Positions 43,274-54,896 of a stretch of DNA of 64,000 nt are shown one piece after another (the stretch's first letter is position 1; each line of letters opens with the position of its first letter). The notes beneath the pieces were generated by a model. That model worked only from the letters and a program-made list of their open reading frames with translations. It ran no database searches and was not told the DNA's origin. A program made the position numbers and the translations under genes. The stretch is from Hordeum vulgare subsp. vulgare (lineage: Eukaryota; Streptophyta; Magnoliopsida; Poales; Poaceae), in assembly GCF_904849725.1 (NCBI RefSeq), contig NC_058522.1, positions 196,709,986 to 196,773,985 on the forward strand, given 5' to 3'.

Positions 43274-44200
43274 ATGACGGAAGCCCGCTACGCGCGTGCC
43301 GAGCGTTGCGCTGTTCACGCTAGTCAGGCCGTACCCGAGGCCCACCGTAGTCACCTCCATCTTACCGGCACTGGGCCGGAGGCTAACTCTGAACTCATTG
43401 CCCATAGACAGCGGGGCTCTTCCTCTTCCTCCTCTATGCAGAAAGACGGATGCATCACCCCGGTGTTCGCCGCCCGAAAGGTTCGCGCCGCTGGGCTCAT
43501 CGCCGCCGGCAAGGTTCAGGCTGCCGGCCTTGCCCTCGCCCGAAATGTTTGGTGGCGTGCATCCTTGATTGGACCAGGCCCCCACCAACGGTCGCCACTC
43601 CAAGCCATCCTTCTGCGGAGTGAACGCAGACCTCCAGGAGTGCTGGTCCACGTCACGGCCCGACTGGGGCCCTCCCAGTTCTGCGACCGCCGCAAGTGCA
43701 CTTCCCATGTTGTGCACGCCCACTATTAGCAACGACGCGGTCTCCAGGATCCTCGTCGACAACGTGGTCTCCAGGATCCTCGTCGATGGAGGCACTAGGT
43801 TAATGTCATCTCTATCCGCACATTTGAGGTGCTCCACGTGCCCGGCGACCTGCTGAGGCCAACTAGGGCCTTCTCTGGGGTGACCGGTGGGATCAGGATC
43901 CCCCTAGGGCAGATACAGCTGCCTGTCACCTTTAGTATGTGTCGCAACTGCCGCCTTGAGCTCGTCGACCACAATGTGCCACACATCGTCCACCCATATA
44001 ATGCCATCTCGGGCTACTCAGCGCTCGCCTAGTTCATAGCGGCGACCTTCCCGGGCTATAACATCGTCAAGATCACCAGGTGCGGTGACATCATTACCGT
44101 CAAGTGCGATAAAGGGGACGCGCTCAGCGTCCTCAAGCATGTGTGCCATGCTGCCAGGGCCGCATCACCGACGGAGGGAAGCAAGGTCGCACCCCTCGGG
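43274..44200 (+). pseudogene. Gypsy G2 gag remnant and aspartic protease
   Basis: A start at ATG 43274 gives a ~150-residue frame without a clear gag domain, so most of gag is deleted. The protease begins near 43660 (ALPMLCTPTISN) with active site RILVDGGTR (Asp near 43785-43787), then VPGDLLRPTRAFSGVTGG, GQIQLPVTF and PYNAISGYSALA. A 27-bp direct duplication (43739-43765 and 43766-43792) doubles the active-site strand as AVSRILVDN-VVSRILVDG. Frame changes occur near 43800-43830 and a stop at 44030-44032. Homologous to 660-1115 in G1. Confidence 0.78.
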
Positions 44201-44299
44201 CAGCACCAACAAGGAAAAACCAGTTCTTCTCATAGGACCGTCCAAAACTAAGAACGTGTCGTTCGACGGGAGCGCTATGGGCCCAACCTTCACCATTGG

Positions 44300-45405
44300 A
44301 GTGTGCCTATCCCCCGAGCAGGACAGAGCGCTCGTCGCTTTCCTCTAGGAAAATGCGGACGTGTTCGCATGGAAGGTAGCGGCATTGTTCGAGGTCCCAA
44401 GGGAGGAGATCGAGCATTACCTGGCGGTGTGCATGGGCACGCACATCATCAAGCAAAAAGTATGGCGCCAAGCACCTCAGAAGCAGGAGTTCATTGTTTA
44501 AGTGGTGCAGAAGCTGCAACAGGATAGTGTGATATGCGAGGTGCGTCACCCAGTGTGGTTCACTAACCCTGTCATCTTTCCCAAGAAGGGCGACAAGAAG
44601 AGGATGAGCGTCGACTTCACTAGCCTCAACAAGGCCTGCCACTAGGACCCTTTCCCTCTGCCGTGCATTGACGAGATCATGGACTCCACGGCCATGTACG
44701 ACCTGTTGTGCTTCTTGAATGACTTGTGTGGGTACCTCCAGATCAAGATGGCGGCAAACAAAGTGGAGAAGACAGCGTTCATCTTCCCCAGCTGGGTGTT
44801 CGGCTATTTGTGCATACCCTTGAGCTAAAGAGTGTGGGGGAAGCTTCCAGAGGTTGATGCGCATCATGTTGGGACCCTAGATGGGAAGGAATGAGTAGGC
44901 CTATGTAGACGACATCGTAGTACAGACGCGGGAGGCCTGGATGATCATCCAAGATGTAGAGGAAACTTTTGCCAACCTGTGTAAAGTTAACTTAAAGATC
45001 AACCCCGACAAGTTCGTCTTCGTAGTCCCCTTGCGCAAGCTTCTCGGCTTCCTCGTGTCTCACTGGGGGATCGGGGACAACCCGGAAAAGGTTAACACCA
45101 TGGAGAATATGCGCCCTCATTAGACCGTCAAAGAGATGCAAAAATTGGCAGGATGCCTGGCTTCAATGGGGCACTTCATCTCCAAGTTCGGCAAGCGGAC
45201 GTTGCCGTTCTATAAGCTCATGAAAAGGTCCTGCCCATTCGAGTGTACGTGTGAAGCGGACGCATCCTTTGTAGATCTCAAGAGGTACCTCACGAGACCC
45301 TCTCTCATGGTCGCATCGCGCCCCCGTGAGTTCCTGTTTTTGTACCTGGTGGGACCATCCAAACAACAAGTGTTGCCCTCGTGGTGGAGCCGTAGGAGCA
45401 GGTGA
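44300..45405 (+). pseudogene. Gypsy G2 reverse transcriptase
   Basis: Mostly one frame with stops: ENADVFAWKVAALFEVPREEIEHYL (44350-44425), NPVIFPKKGDKKRMSVDFTSLNKAC (44565-44640), DPFPLPCIDEIMDSTAMYDLL, and FLNDLCGYLQIKMA, where FLD is expected, so the first catalytic Asp is Asn. The PFG region is broken (44820). AYVDDIVVQT keeps the YVDD pair (44902-44913). The thumb/connection is open at 44941-45123 and 45136-45400 (INPDKFVFVVPLRKLLGFLVS, LAGCLASMGHFISKFG, RTLPFYKLMK). There are stops at 44347, 44499 and 44643, among others. Confidence 0.85.
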
Positions 45406-46435
45406 GCACTAAGAGAAGGCCCGCGGGCCATCGAAAGGCGACGCTAGGGGCTGCCCGACCCTAGTTGCGCCGAGCGGGGGCGTGCCTCCGGAGGATCTTG
45501 ACGTCCTGCTTCCGGAGGTCACTAAGACCCTTGACGCCTCGCTTTCGGAGGTCCCTGAGACCCTCGACGCCCCACTTTCGGAGGCTCCTGAGGCTCTTGA
45601 TGTTGTGCCTTTTAGGACCCCCGCGATCAAGGCGGGGACGACTTGTAAACCACGGTCCCGCACCATATCGAGCATCCGATGTACCTCGTCGACACGGTGC
45701 TAAGAGATGTGCATGAACACTACCCCATGTAGGAGAAGCTCTTCCTCGCGCTCTTCGCCGCCTCCAGGAAGCTGCGTCACTATTTCCAGGGCCATCCCAT
45801 TTTGGTTATTTCTGCCTATCCTTTGGAGCAAATCTTGTGCAATCCCAACACCGTCGACAGAGTTGCCGAGTGGAACATCGAGTTGCAGGCTTTCCACCTG
45901 GAGTTCAGCACCATTAGGGTCATCAATGAGGAGCCTTGGCCGACTTCGTGACAGAATGGATGGATTCTGGTAAGGAGGAGCCCCGCGAGGACAGGTCCCT
46001 CCTTCCTGGGGACGAGCCCCTTGTGGATGGGCTTTGTGATTTAATGGAGCCTTCTCCAGGCAGGGTGCTGGGGCTGGTGTCGTGCTCACGTAACCAATGG
46101 GAGATAAATTGTTCTATGCGAGCCAGGTATGTTTCAAGCACAACGAGAAGGTCTCCAGCAACATTGTGGAGTACGAGTGCTTCATGCCTACCTCAATGCC
46201 CCATCATCCCTTCATGCCAAGCACCTCGTTGTCAAGGGAGACTCCCAGCTCCTCATAAGCTTCTCCAACAAAAGCTACAAACCTAAGGATGAGAACATCG
46301 AAGGCTACTTAGAGGAGTTAGACAAGCTTGAAAAATGTTTCCTTGGCCAAGGGTTGCACCACATGCCGAACAACGCCAACACGGAGGCCGACGAAATTGC
46401 CAATAGGCCGTCTTGCCATGAACCCTAGAGCCCCC
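45406..46435 (+). pseudogene. Gypsy G2 RNase H with internal repeat-rich insertion
   Basis: After the connection domain a 33-bp tandem repeat (45515-45613, residues like LSEVPETLDAP) interrupts the domain. RNase H resumes with EKLFLALFAASRKLRHYFQGHPI (45730-45800), NTVDRVAEWNIELQAFHLEFSTI and DFVTEWMDSGKEEP (45940-45980). The catalytic half follows: VVKGDSQLLISFSNKSYKPKDENIEGYLEEL and HMPNNANTEADEIANRPS (46225-46420). RNase H would degrade template RNA. Several shifts and stops are present. The insertion seems to be a family trait, not an accident, because it is coding-compatible and close to a multiple of three. Confidence 0.7.
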
Positions 46436-46694
46436 GCGTATTTGAGGAAAGACTCGTCAGGTCGCCAGTTGTGCCACCTTCCGTCGGCGAGACACTACTA
46501 CATGAGGAGCTACCTCCTGCCGCACCAATGGGCTCCCCGGATTGTGGCCTGCCCTCAAGGAAACGTTAGCTATTGGCTTCAGAACCTCAAGAGGGCGACT
46601 GGGACCCAGGAGTTCAAGGCTTACTTGATTCATGTAAACCTCCCCGCGGAGGAGGCGGAGGCGGAACGGGTCACCCGACAGGGGACCGCCCGCT
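46436..46694 (+). other. RNase H to integrase linker of Gypsy G2
   Basis: Readable in part (WLQNLKRATGTQEFKAYL, VNLPAEEAEAERVTRQG near 46560-46690) but broken by frame changes. It has no catalytic motif. Confidence 0.5.
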
Positions 46695-47836
46695 GTGTGT
46701 GAGACAACTTGTTATACTGCAGGAGTCCCAACAATATTCTGCTGCGATTCATTTCCGAAGATGTGGGGCACGAGTTGTTTGCTCACAACTAGGGGGGTTA
46801 TGGACACAACTCCTCGTCACACACCCTCGTTGGTATGGCATTCCATAGTAGTTTTTATTAGCCCACCGTGCTCTATGACACTGCGGAGCCGGTCCAGTCC
46901 TCCGATGCTTTCCAATTCCATGTCAAGCAGATCCATAACCGCATAAGGGCTGAAAACGATTTCTCCTCTTGTGGCCCTTCGTGTGTGGGGTCTCGACATA
47001 CTAGGTCCTTTCGCCCGTGCGGCACGCGAATACCCTTTCCTCTATGTCACTGTCGACAAGTTCACCAAGTCGACGGTGGTGGATCGGTGGGCACCATCCC
47101 ATCTGGCTCGGCCGTCAAGTTCATCAAGGGCCTCTTGTGTCGATTCAGCGCCCCCAACCGCATTATCATCGACAATGGCTCCCGGTTGATGAGTGGCCTT
47201 TTCATATCATACTATGCTAACCAAAGAATGCACATATGCTACACTTCTATGGCGCACTCGTGAGGTAATGTCCAGGCCAAGCACGTCAACGCTAAGTCCT
47301 CAAGGGCCTCAAGACAAGGAGCTTCAAGAAGAAGCTCGAGGCTTGCGGCAAGGGTTGGCTAGATGAGCTGCAGTCTATGACGGGTCCATCCACACCACTG
47401 CGACTAAGCCCACCAGCGAAACCCACTTCTTCCTAGTCTACAAGGTGGAGGCGGTCCTTCCCTTATATCTTAAGCATGGTTCCCCGTGAGTTTTGGCATT
47501 CGACAAGGCACATCACACGACTCGCGTGGGGGGGGTGGCAATATTTTGCTCCTCGAGGAGCCCCACCATCAGGCTGCCCTTCGCGCCTCGAGGTACCAGC
47601 ATGCCTTGCGGCGCTACCACGATCGCCCCATCCATCCGCCCACCCTCGAGGCCGGCGAGATTATCCTACGACGGATCCTCTCTAGGGAGGGCCTCCACAA
47701 ACTCTCGCCCATGTGGGAGGTGCCATTCATGGTCGCCCATGTCTCCAGGCCCAGCTCCGTACGCCTAGAGACATATGGTGCGGCACCCATGCACAATGCC
47801 TGGAACATCCAGCATCTCTACAAGTTCTACCTATGA
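46695..47836 (+). pseudogene. Gypsy G2 integrase
   Basis: A zinc-type start (RFISEDVGHELFAHN near 46745-46790) is followed by frame shifts. The core has VWGLDILGPF (Asp, 46985-47015), PFLYVTVDKFTK, and RIIIDNGSRL (Asp, 47160-47190). The expected Glu motif reads GNVQAKHVN, so the catalytic Glu is gone (47265-47290). The C-terminal part is open in 47486-47836 (LSREGLHKLSPMWEVPFMV, RLETYGAAPMHNAWNIQHLYKFYL) and ends at what looks like the natural pol stop 47834-47836. Confidence 0.8.
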
Positions 47837-47926
47837 CCATCTCACGTAAGAATGAGGTGGGGCTGTACACACCCCGGAGCCTCGAGATACACCACCTCTT
47901 GGCTTCGGAAGGACTCATGCCCAAGC
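47837..47926 (+). other. Purine-rich tract after pol
   Basis: AGAATGAGGTGGGGCTGTACA (47851-47871, given here in part as GAATGAGGTGGGGC) looks like a polypurine tract followed by TG, yet the sequence after it is not LTR. The same arrangement is found in G1 near 2312-2335, so this is a conserved post-pol feature. Confidence 0.55.
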
Positions 47927-48157
47927 CCAAGTGGAAGCCCGATGCTCCGTGTTGACAAAAAAAGGTTGAACCACAAAGATGCCCACACCTAAGTGAATGC
48001 CCCATGCTCCCCGCTCTTCGAAATCGATCGAAAAGCAACCATCCCCACACCTAAGTGGAAGCCCCATGATCTGCTCTGGAGGAAATTGGTTGAATAACAA
48101 CCATGCCCACTCCCAAGTGGAAGCCCCATGCCCCGCGTTAACAGAACAACTAACGAG
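47927..48157 (+). repeat. ~62-bp tandem repeat array of Gypsy G2
   Basis: Four units beginning near 47927, 47989, 48051 and 48113, each starting CCAAGTGGAAGCCCCATG or close to it and ending in ATGCCCAC-C. They are diverged from each other and from the six units in G1. Confidence 0.85.
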
Positions 48158-48739
48158 GTCACACCTCTTATTGGCATGTAAACATTTGTTACTCTTCCAA
48201 ATGAAAGCTTTGGTTTTTTGGGTCTTATTGCATTTCTTTGGTTTCATTTCGCAAGCTGCACCCCGGCGTATCCCGCTTGAGCATCACGCAGTGCGGTCTA
48301 GGTGCGCCCAGGCTTGCCTCGATGGCATTATTTCTAGGCCGCACGCTCATTCCTGTGCCAGCCACCTCACCAAGGATTTGGTGGCTGGTCTCCTCGCGTG
48401 ACGCGCATGAGCGAGCTGGCGTAAGCGCAGCATTCCCCCAAGGCAGAACCCCACCTGTAAGTGGACTATTTCTCAGCCTAACAGCGGCTTATCTAGTGAT
48501 TCACCTGATAAGCCTATAACACCTAGTCCTCGTTCGGGCATCACGACCCAACTTACACACGATGGTTGGGCTTTGAATATAAGTAACACCATGATAACGC
48601 AGGGCAACGAAGGAAGAGTAAGAGAAAATGGGCATTTAATGAGGCCCCAAAGGAGCATATGTATAGGAGGACATGAGGTAATCTAGGGAGACGCGTTGCT
48701 CCCACCGCTATCAACGTCTTCATGCTCCCCGACTCCCTC
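48158..48739. other. Gypsy G2 post-array noncoding region
   Basis: No domain is visible. Contains AAATGAAAGCTTTGGTTTTTTGG and a stretch rich in short frames. It lies between the repeat array and the end of the antisense ORF. Confidence 0.45.
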
Positions 48740-51574
48740 GGGGTTTTCATGGCTGTCAGGAATTAAATGTGAGCTCAACGCTTCCACATGATCCTCCACT
48801 ACTTCCACCAGGGCCCCCTAAAGCTCCTCGGGTATAGGAGTCATCACGGTCTTGAAGTTGAAATGGGGGTCGACACGGAGGAGGTGACTGAAGATGCACA
48901 TTAATGCCTTGTTAAGGAGGTCACGACATTCTTACTCAACGATCATGACCACATTTTTGGCGCTCTCTTCAAGGCGCTCCACGACCTTCATGAAAAAGTC
49001 AAGGTAGCCGGCATCATCAAGCACGAGGGCTTGGAAATGGACTCCTTGCAGATGGTGCCCAGGGCGTGCTCGGCCCGTCGCACGAAGCTTTCAAACATCT
49101 AGTATTGAGTGTGCATCTGCCCCCGGGTTTCACTGCATGCAAAACCTGCTCCACAACAGACATGAAGCTGCCCACTTGCTCCTGAAGGGACTCCTGTTCG
49201 GCCTTTGTAGCGGCTTGGGTTTTCGAGGCGGCTTCTCGTCGCCCTTCCGCCTCGAAAACACCTTTTTGAGGCCGTCTACCTCACGGTGTAGCTCACCGCA
49301 CCGTGATTTGAAGTTGTCCTCTTGCAGCTTCAGCTTCTCGTTGTAGTCCTTGGAGAGGGCCTTGCTGGTTTGGTCGACCCTCGCATCGTCGTCCTCCAGA
49401 ATGTTCTTCTCCATCCCTACCAGGTTGGCATTACCTTTTTCCATGCGCTAGGCATGGTCCGTGTGAGGATGAGCTCCTGCTTGTGGGCCTGGAGGTTTGC
49501 CTCGTGTGCTGTTGGCCTTTCATCACAGGAGGAGAGGCCTCTCCTTCACCCATGGAGTTGCTTCTCCAATAGGGCGCACGAGGTCTGAAGCTCCTGCTCG
49601 CGGCCTCGTCCACTTCGCGATGGCGGTCCACTTTCGCAGCCTCCTGGAAAACATGCTGGCACACCTCCTCCGCCGCAGCGGTGTTCTTTTTGCCCTTTGT
49701 GCACGCTTCTTTATGCTGGCAGTGACCTAGCTTGACGGTGACATTGAGCTGGTGCCACCGGTGTGCCCTGGAGTTTCTTCCTAATTGGCCTAGAACTTCC
49801 ATAATGTTTTGAAAAAGGCTGCGTACGATCAGGTTCCGGGATTCCATGAGCGCCAGAGCCCAGTCCAGGTCATGTCCCATGCCTTCGTCAGCTGCTAAGG
49901 TCCCAGGGGCTCCGATGTTGCCTGGCGAGGGATGGTAGATGGACGGCGCCCGTTCTGCCCATTGCAGGAGGGGTGACAAGAAGTGCGGAATTGGGGCCAC
50001 CTCCGAGGCGACAGGATTCCGGGAGCCGCCCGCGGTGTCGGCATAAGGAGCCGTCGCGGCCGAAACCTCCACTACCATCGGTTCGGCGACTGCCTCAGGA
50101 GCAGTTGCTCCGGGCACTCGGGAGTGGCCATCTGGGGTGCCTCCAAACGGATCGACGTCACATCCTTTCTGGTGTAGTCCCCTTCGGGGACCGAGGGATG
50201 GGCCACCACCTCGCACCCCACTCTTCCGGCAGGAGAGGGCGGAGAGGCCTCCTTCCAACAAACGTCTGTTGCGTCTCGACGCGACACACCCTCCTCGAGC
50301 TCCCCGGCCTTGGCGGATGGTGGGGTAGGATGCATCGGGCCCGAAGGCTCCCTAGCCTTCTTGCTTGAGGGAAAGCTGCGCGAGGTGAGGGGTTAGGTGC
50401 CCCAGACATATAGGAAATAGCAGGGAGAAGGAGAGGGCCTTACTCGCCTTTGGCGGTCCACTTCATTTTCTTCAACACTATAGGTAGCACACACGCGTTG
50501 CCTTCTCGCTAGGCCTTGTTCTTGCAGTTGTTCTGTGCCTCCCTCTTGAGGGGAGAACAAGGATCGCTCGAGACACCCTTCGCGAGCATCCCGGGGACCA
50601 TCATCCTGGGGTACTCCATACCGGTCATGGCGCATCGAGCGGGGCAGAACTACTCGAGCCCGCAGGCGCGAAGACGGATTGGTTGTTAACCTGCCTAGGC
50701 AGGCGGTTGTCGCCCCCTCGCTGTTCCGGCTGAGGGTTGCAAGCCCCTTGACCCTCCGTGCTCAGGGGTCACCAATAAGGGGTTATCCCGTTTTCCCTTG
50801 CGGCCTACTAGGAGCAAGCCCAGTGGTCAAAGCGGGGCATTCTCTCGACAAAGGCCAACCTCTTCTTGTAGTTGTATAGGTGGAGCACCCTCTCATGAAG
50901 TGCTCTAACTTATTAGCTAGTGCAAATTTTGAGCACTCTGCTCAGCATGTCTGGTGGCACGCAAGCCGAGCGAAGCTGCATGGGGTCAGGCTGACCTGTG
51001 TAAACCCACGTTGGCAGAGAATGGCATTGGAGGGGAGCAATCCACCAGCCAAGGATCTCCCTCAAGACCAGTCTCGTCATTACTCGCGGCAACCCCAGGT
51101 CATCGAGCGTGTGACGTCCTAATCTAAGGCTCGACATTGCTGGAGATGATGGAATCAACAGTTCGTGGATGTACTCGGGTGTATCCACGTACATCCACTA
51201 TTGCCTGAAGCCCACGGCTTTTGGTCTGAGCTCCATGGCTATGCATTCGCCCGCCGTCACGCCCACGTCGAGGAGCGACACACATCCGGAGCATTGGTCA
51301 GGTGCCGTTAGCCGGAGGCAAAAGATGTGTCGAAGCAATGCCACCGAGGGGGCTATGCCCAGGAAAGCCTCGCATAAGAAGGCAAAGGTAAATAGGAGGA
51401 TGTTGGATTTCGTCTCTAAGTGCAAAGCATGAATTTGGTAATGTGGCAACATGGTGTCGAAGAGGTCTGAGAATGGGGCAGTAATTCGGAGAAGATTGCT
51501 AAAAAATGAATGCCAATCATGGTGGCATCCAGCTCGATGAGGGGTCGCAAAGCCGGCCAGATCTTGGTTGATCA
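48740..51574 (-). pseudogene. Antisense ORF with plant 'putative gypsy type transposon' domain
   Basis: Opposite to gag-pol. Reading right to left, ITAPFSDLFDTMLPHYQIHALHLETKS and FAFLCEAFLGIAPSVALLRHIFCLRL (51350-51540), then LRREILGWWIAPLQCHSLPTWVYTG-like sequence with GQPDPMQLR (50960-51060), match the conserved N-terminal domain of proteins annotated in plants as putative gypsy type transposon (Pfam PF04195, from memory). An Ala/Pro-rich low-complexity middle follows (49431-50261), then a Lys/Glu-rich stretch likely to form a coiled coil (49130-49444, with RCGELHREVDGLKKVF). Stops and shifts separate the pieces. The N-terminus is cut at 51574 by another element. The function of this protein group is not known to me. 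Confidence 0.7.
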
Positions 51575-53720
51575 TGTCACACCCTGTGTGTGTACCACTT
51601 TGCCACATTATGCTTTTACAACATTTGAAACCAATTAAAACCTTTTGAGTGCTTGTGATGATTGATTTTTTTCTACTCGCTTGTGTGATTGATTATATTT
51701 TAAATCACCAAAATTATTGTTCTCTCAAAAACTCTTCTCCTTGACCCCGAACCCTTGCCCAATGACCATGCCATGTGTATAGGACTAGAAACTATTTCCA
51801 TAAAATATTATTTCCACAAAAGGCATTTATTTATTTTAAGGTTTCAAAAACCCCTAAGTTGGGATTTACGCCAAATATTTAGGAAGATGTTCTTAATTTA
51901 GGAGGGATGTTTTACCCCAAATATTTCATTTGTATTCTATTATCAAAAAGACTTCTTAAAAGTTATTTTACTATTTTGTTTACTACCTTTTTCTGAGGCC
52001 AGAAATGATCTTTTGTTGGTAAAACTTATTTTCTTGTTTTAAAAATATTGGAGAAATTTAGTGAAACTCACTGGACATATATTTTCCATATATATGAGTT
52101 TCAACACATGGTCATGTTGAGATATTGGACAAAACCCCTCAAAAACTTTTCTGCCTATTCCATGCTTTTGAAATATTTCCATAGGAAATATTCTCAACAA
52201 ATTCGAGGAAGATTCTAGCAAGTCACACATGATATATGTGGTGACCGTGCAAAGTTTCATCTCAATCCAAGTTGATTTGGTTCACCTAAAAACTCCAAAC
52301 CCTCCGTGTCCGGAACCAAATTTAAGCAATTTTACATTGCCAAGTTTATCCAATTGATCCCAAATTTTACAGAGGTGATCTAGACCCCAAATAAGGATGA
52401 TACACCAAGTTGTTTTTTTCACCCAAGTCCACATGATTCTGATTCTGTTTCTTTTGGGAATTTTCATGTTTACATTGCCGACTTTGCTCAAATGAGGTGA
52501 AACTTGGTGAACATTCTTGGTTTTTACCTCAATTCAATCATGGTAACTTTCACAACAATTGGGTAAATGTAAATTTCCCAAGCAATCATCAAACACCTTC
52601 CGGCGAATAGGTAAATTGCTGCTTTCACCCCTTTTCCTCATCCCCTTCACTTCAGCTTTTTACCACATTTTCTTCTGGTGTTCCTTTACCTCCATTAAGT
52701 TTCCCACGACCATAGCTCCATTATTGGAGGGGTAAAACCCCCATTTCTCCTTCTGGATAGCAGAAAACCATCGCTCTCTCCAGCGTCCTCCCTCTCTGAT
52801 GAGCCTCCACAGCATCCAATGCCTTCTCCAAATTTTTTACCCCCCTAGACCCCCTGGTCACGTTTGGCTCAACAAAAAGGCAGCATTGACGTCTCGTGGC
52901 ATGCAAAACTGGCCCTCTAGAGCGTGCTACAGTGCCCAGACACACTTTAGCTGCCCTCTACACGACACGTTGACCACCTCAAGCCCTTGCCTCGCGCCAC
53001 TTAATGCGCATGAACGTCCGACACATGCCTCCATGTTGCCCCCCTCCTCTGTCTCCCTCCAGCGCCTGTTACCACACGGGCCCAAGCGCCGCCTGGTTCT
53101 GCCAACCAGTAGCCTCACACGCGTGCACACCCTCTCTCTTTCTGCCCTCCGCTGGACGTGGACTACGCCCACAAGCACCCCAGACATAACCCCACTCGCT
53201 CGCATGGCCTCTGGCTAAGGCCACGAGTCCGTCGGCACACCATCGTTCGGTACACCAATGCAACTGCTATAAAAGGGGCTCCCATGCCTCCCTCTCATTC
53301 CCTTTCAGATACACACAACCCCAATTTCCCCCTGCACCATTCCTCCATCATCAGAACCGCACGAGCTCGAGATCGAGCTAGATATCCGTCCCTCTGGTCA
53401 TCCGACCACCGCACTGTAAAGGGCCTCCTCGGGCCTCCTTCTGCCATTTCTGAGGCTCTCGCAGCCCCCTGAGCCCATTCCTTTCTCCTTTACTCCGATT
53501 TCAGCGCAAGGTGATGAGTCGAGCTCGGCCCAAAGCATCGCGGCCCAGCTCCAGTTTTGTTGGCAATACGAGTATTCCCGGCGGCCAAATCCCCCCTCCC
53601 CACTCCTGACCAGCCACAAATCCCAAAGTGATACTCTGGGGACCTCGACTTACGAGTAAAGATCGCCTAATGAACGTACTCAGTGATCCCAGAGAGATAC
53701 TGAATATTAAGAGTCTTACA
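51575..53720 (+). repeat. LTR-like sequence of an unidentified retroelement (G6)
   Basis: Begins TGTCACACCCTGTGTG where the antisense ORF of G2 breaks off. About 1.1 kb of AT-rich sequence is followed by a GC-rich part with a TATA box (53268-53275), as in an LTR promoter. No long frame with a domain exists. The right LTR end was not located; the change of composition near 53640-53720 is a guess. Confidence 0.5.
53268..53275 (+). promoter_or_regulatory. TATA box (TATAAAAG) in G6 LTR
   Basis: CTGCTATAAAAGGGGCTCCC is a strong plant TATA context, followed within ~30 bases by a pyrimidine-rich start-site-like stretch (CCTCCCTCTCATTCCC). Confidence 0.65.
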
Positions 53721-54896
53721 TACAACATATCATCTAATACAAGAACTGACCATCAAGGTCAAGTCTCACATAGGTAGGGCCTATGAGGCCAATCACACCG
53801 ATAATACTACTAGCGGAAATCTTGGGAATAAACGGGAGCCCATGCCATCAGCCTTCACCAATAGGCATTCTGACTGGGAAGCGTCCTAGTTCGTGTGTCC
53901 GTCTCCGATGACGAATTCTTCTCTAAACTCCAATTCTTCCATGTCTGGTCAATAACATAACAAGTGGCAAGCCAGTGAGTACTTTGAATGTACTCGGAAA
54001 TAGCCCATGATATGGATAATGAAGTTGGTATGATAATAACTGATATGCAGCATAGGTCGAAAGCTGTCTTAGAATGTAAATAAACATGATCATAGACGGA
54101 TATGGATATACAACGTAAACTAGATGGTATAAAGAAGAACAAGTTACAAATATCAACCTATCTGCTCAGGGTTGAACACTTCGGTTTCATCCGATATGCC
54201 AAGTCACCAAACTTGGTCATATCAACTCTTTCATATAACTCCTTGAACACATACACACACTTGGTTTATGCAGAAACGACTTGACATAGTTTAAGTAGGA
54301 TTACCCAACTGTCCTTGACCGTGGACACGACTATTCGAATAGTTTAACACTCTGCAGAGGTGGTACGTTGTACCCATGAGATCCGGGAAACTTCTATGTC
54401 ATCCACGACTCGCGTTATATAACATACCCGACGTAAGTATCGATCAATGCCTTGCCCCTGACGATAGTAGACAAAGAGTTCCACTCGATCGGTACCCAAC
54501 ACACCTGATGTACGTCTTACGAGCACCAACTCCAGACCGTATCATCCAAGCGGGGACCAACGGTGTGCCCACACGTAAAAACGGCATAGTAGATTTACCT
54601 CATACGATTCCGTCACGAGAATGTCCACATATCACTCCCGCCACTAGTAATGCGGCCTCTTTGCTACAACCGACCAGAGTGTCAACAAAGCCCGTCCTAT
54701 AAAGGGGTATCGTGGTCGTACATGTAAGGTTGGGATGGTCGACACATCATAAATCTAATCCTATTTCCGAAACCACTCACACCATATATGCTCGGTGCAC
54801 CAGTTGTTCATAAGTGGCCACCTAACTCATCATAACCCTCGGGAATTAGTGGCACCCGACGGGTTTTCGTAAAACCTTTGATATCAACATTACCAT
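53721..54896. other. Noncoding retroelement internal sequence (G6)
   Basis: About 1.2 kb with no coding domain. Blocks such as AAGCCAGTGAGTACTTTGAA and ACTCGCGTTATATAACATACC resemble noncoding internal regions that I associate with large Triticeae Gypsy elements, but I cannot place them in a family. It ends at the A1 LTR. Confidence 0.4.

Larger units (their letters stand above)
42346..51574 (+). mobile_element. Ty3/Gypsy element G2 (Tat-like) with antisense ORF, 3' truncated
   Basis: Same family as G1, and more complete. Order on the plus strand: 5' LTR (42346-43221), primer site, short gag remnant and protease (43274-44200), RT, RNase H with an inserted repeat, integrase ending 47836, ~62-bp repeat array (47927-48157), then a long reading frame on the opposite strand (48740-51574). 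The antisense frame is cut at 51574 by the next LTR, so the 3' LTR is missing. Stops, frameshifts and a lost integrase Glu make it non-functional. Confidence 0.8.

Noticed and set aside
47869..48400. 3' LTR of Gypsy G2 starting at TGTACACACC after the purine tract
   Set aside because: It shows no similarity to the 5' LTR (42346-43221). G1 has its own LTR start (13820, TGTCGGGGACC) well downstream of the same tract and repeats.
53855..54702. Minus- and plus-strand frames of 60-108 residues between G6 and A1
   Set aside because: No domain, and the surrounding sequence is typical noncoding retroelement filler.
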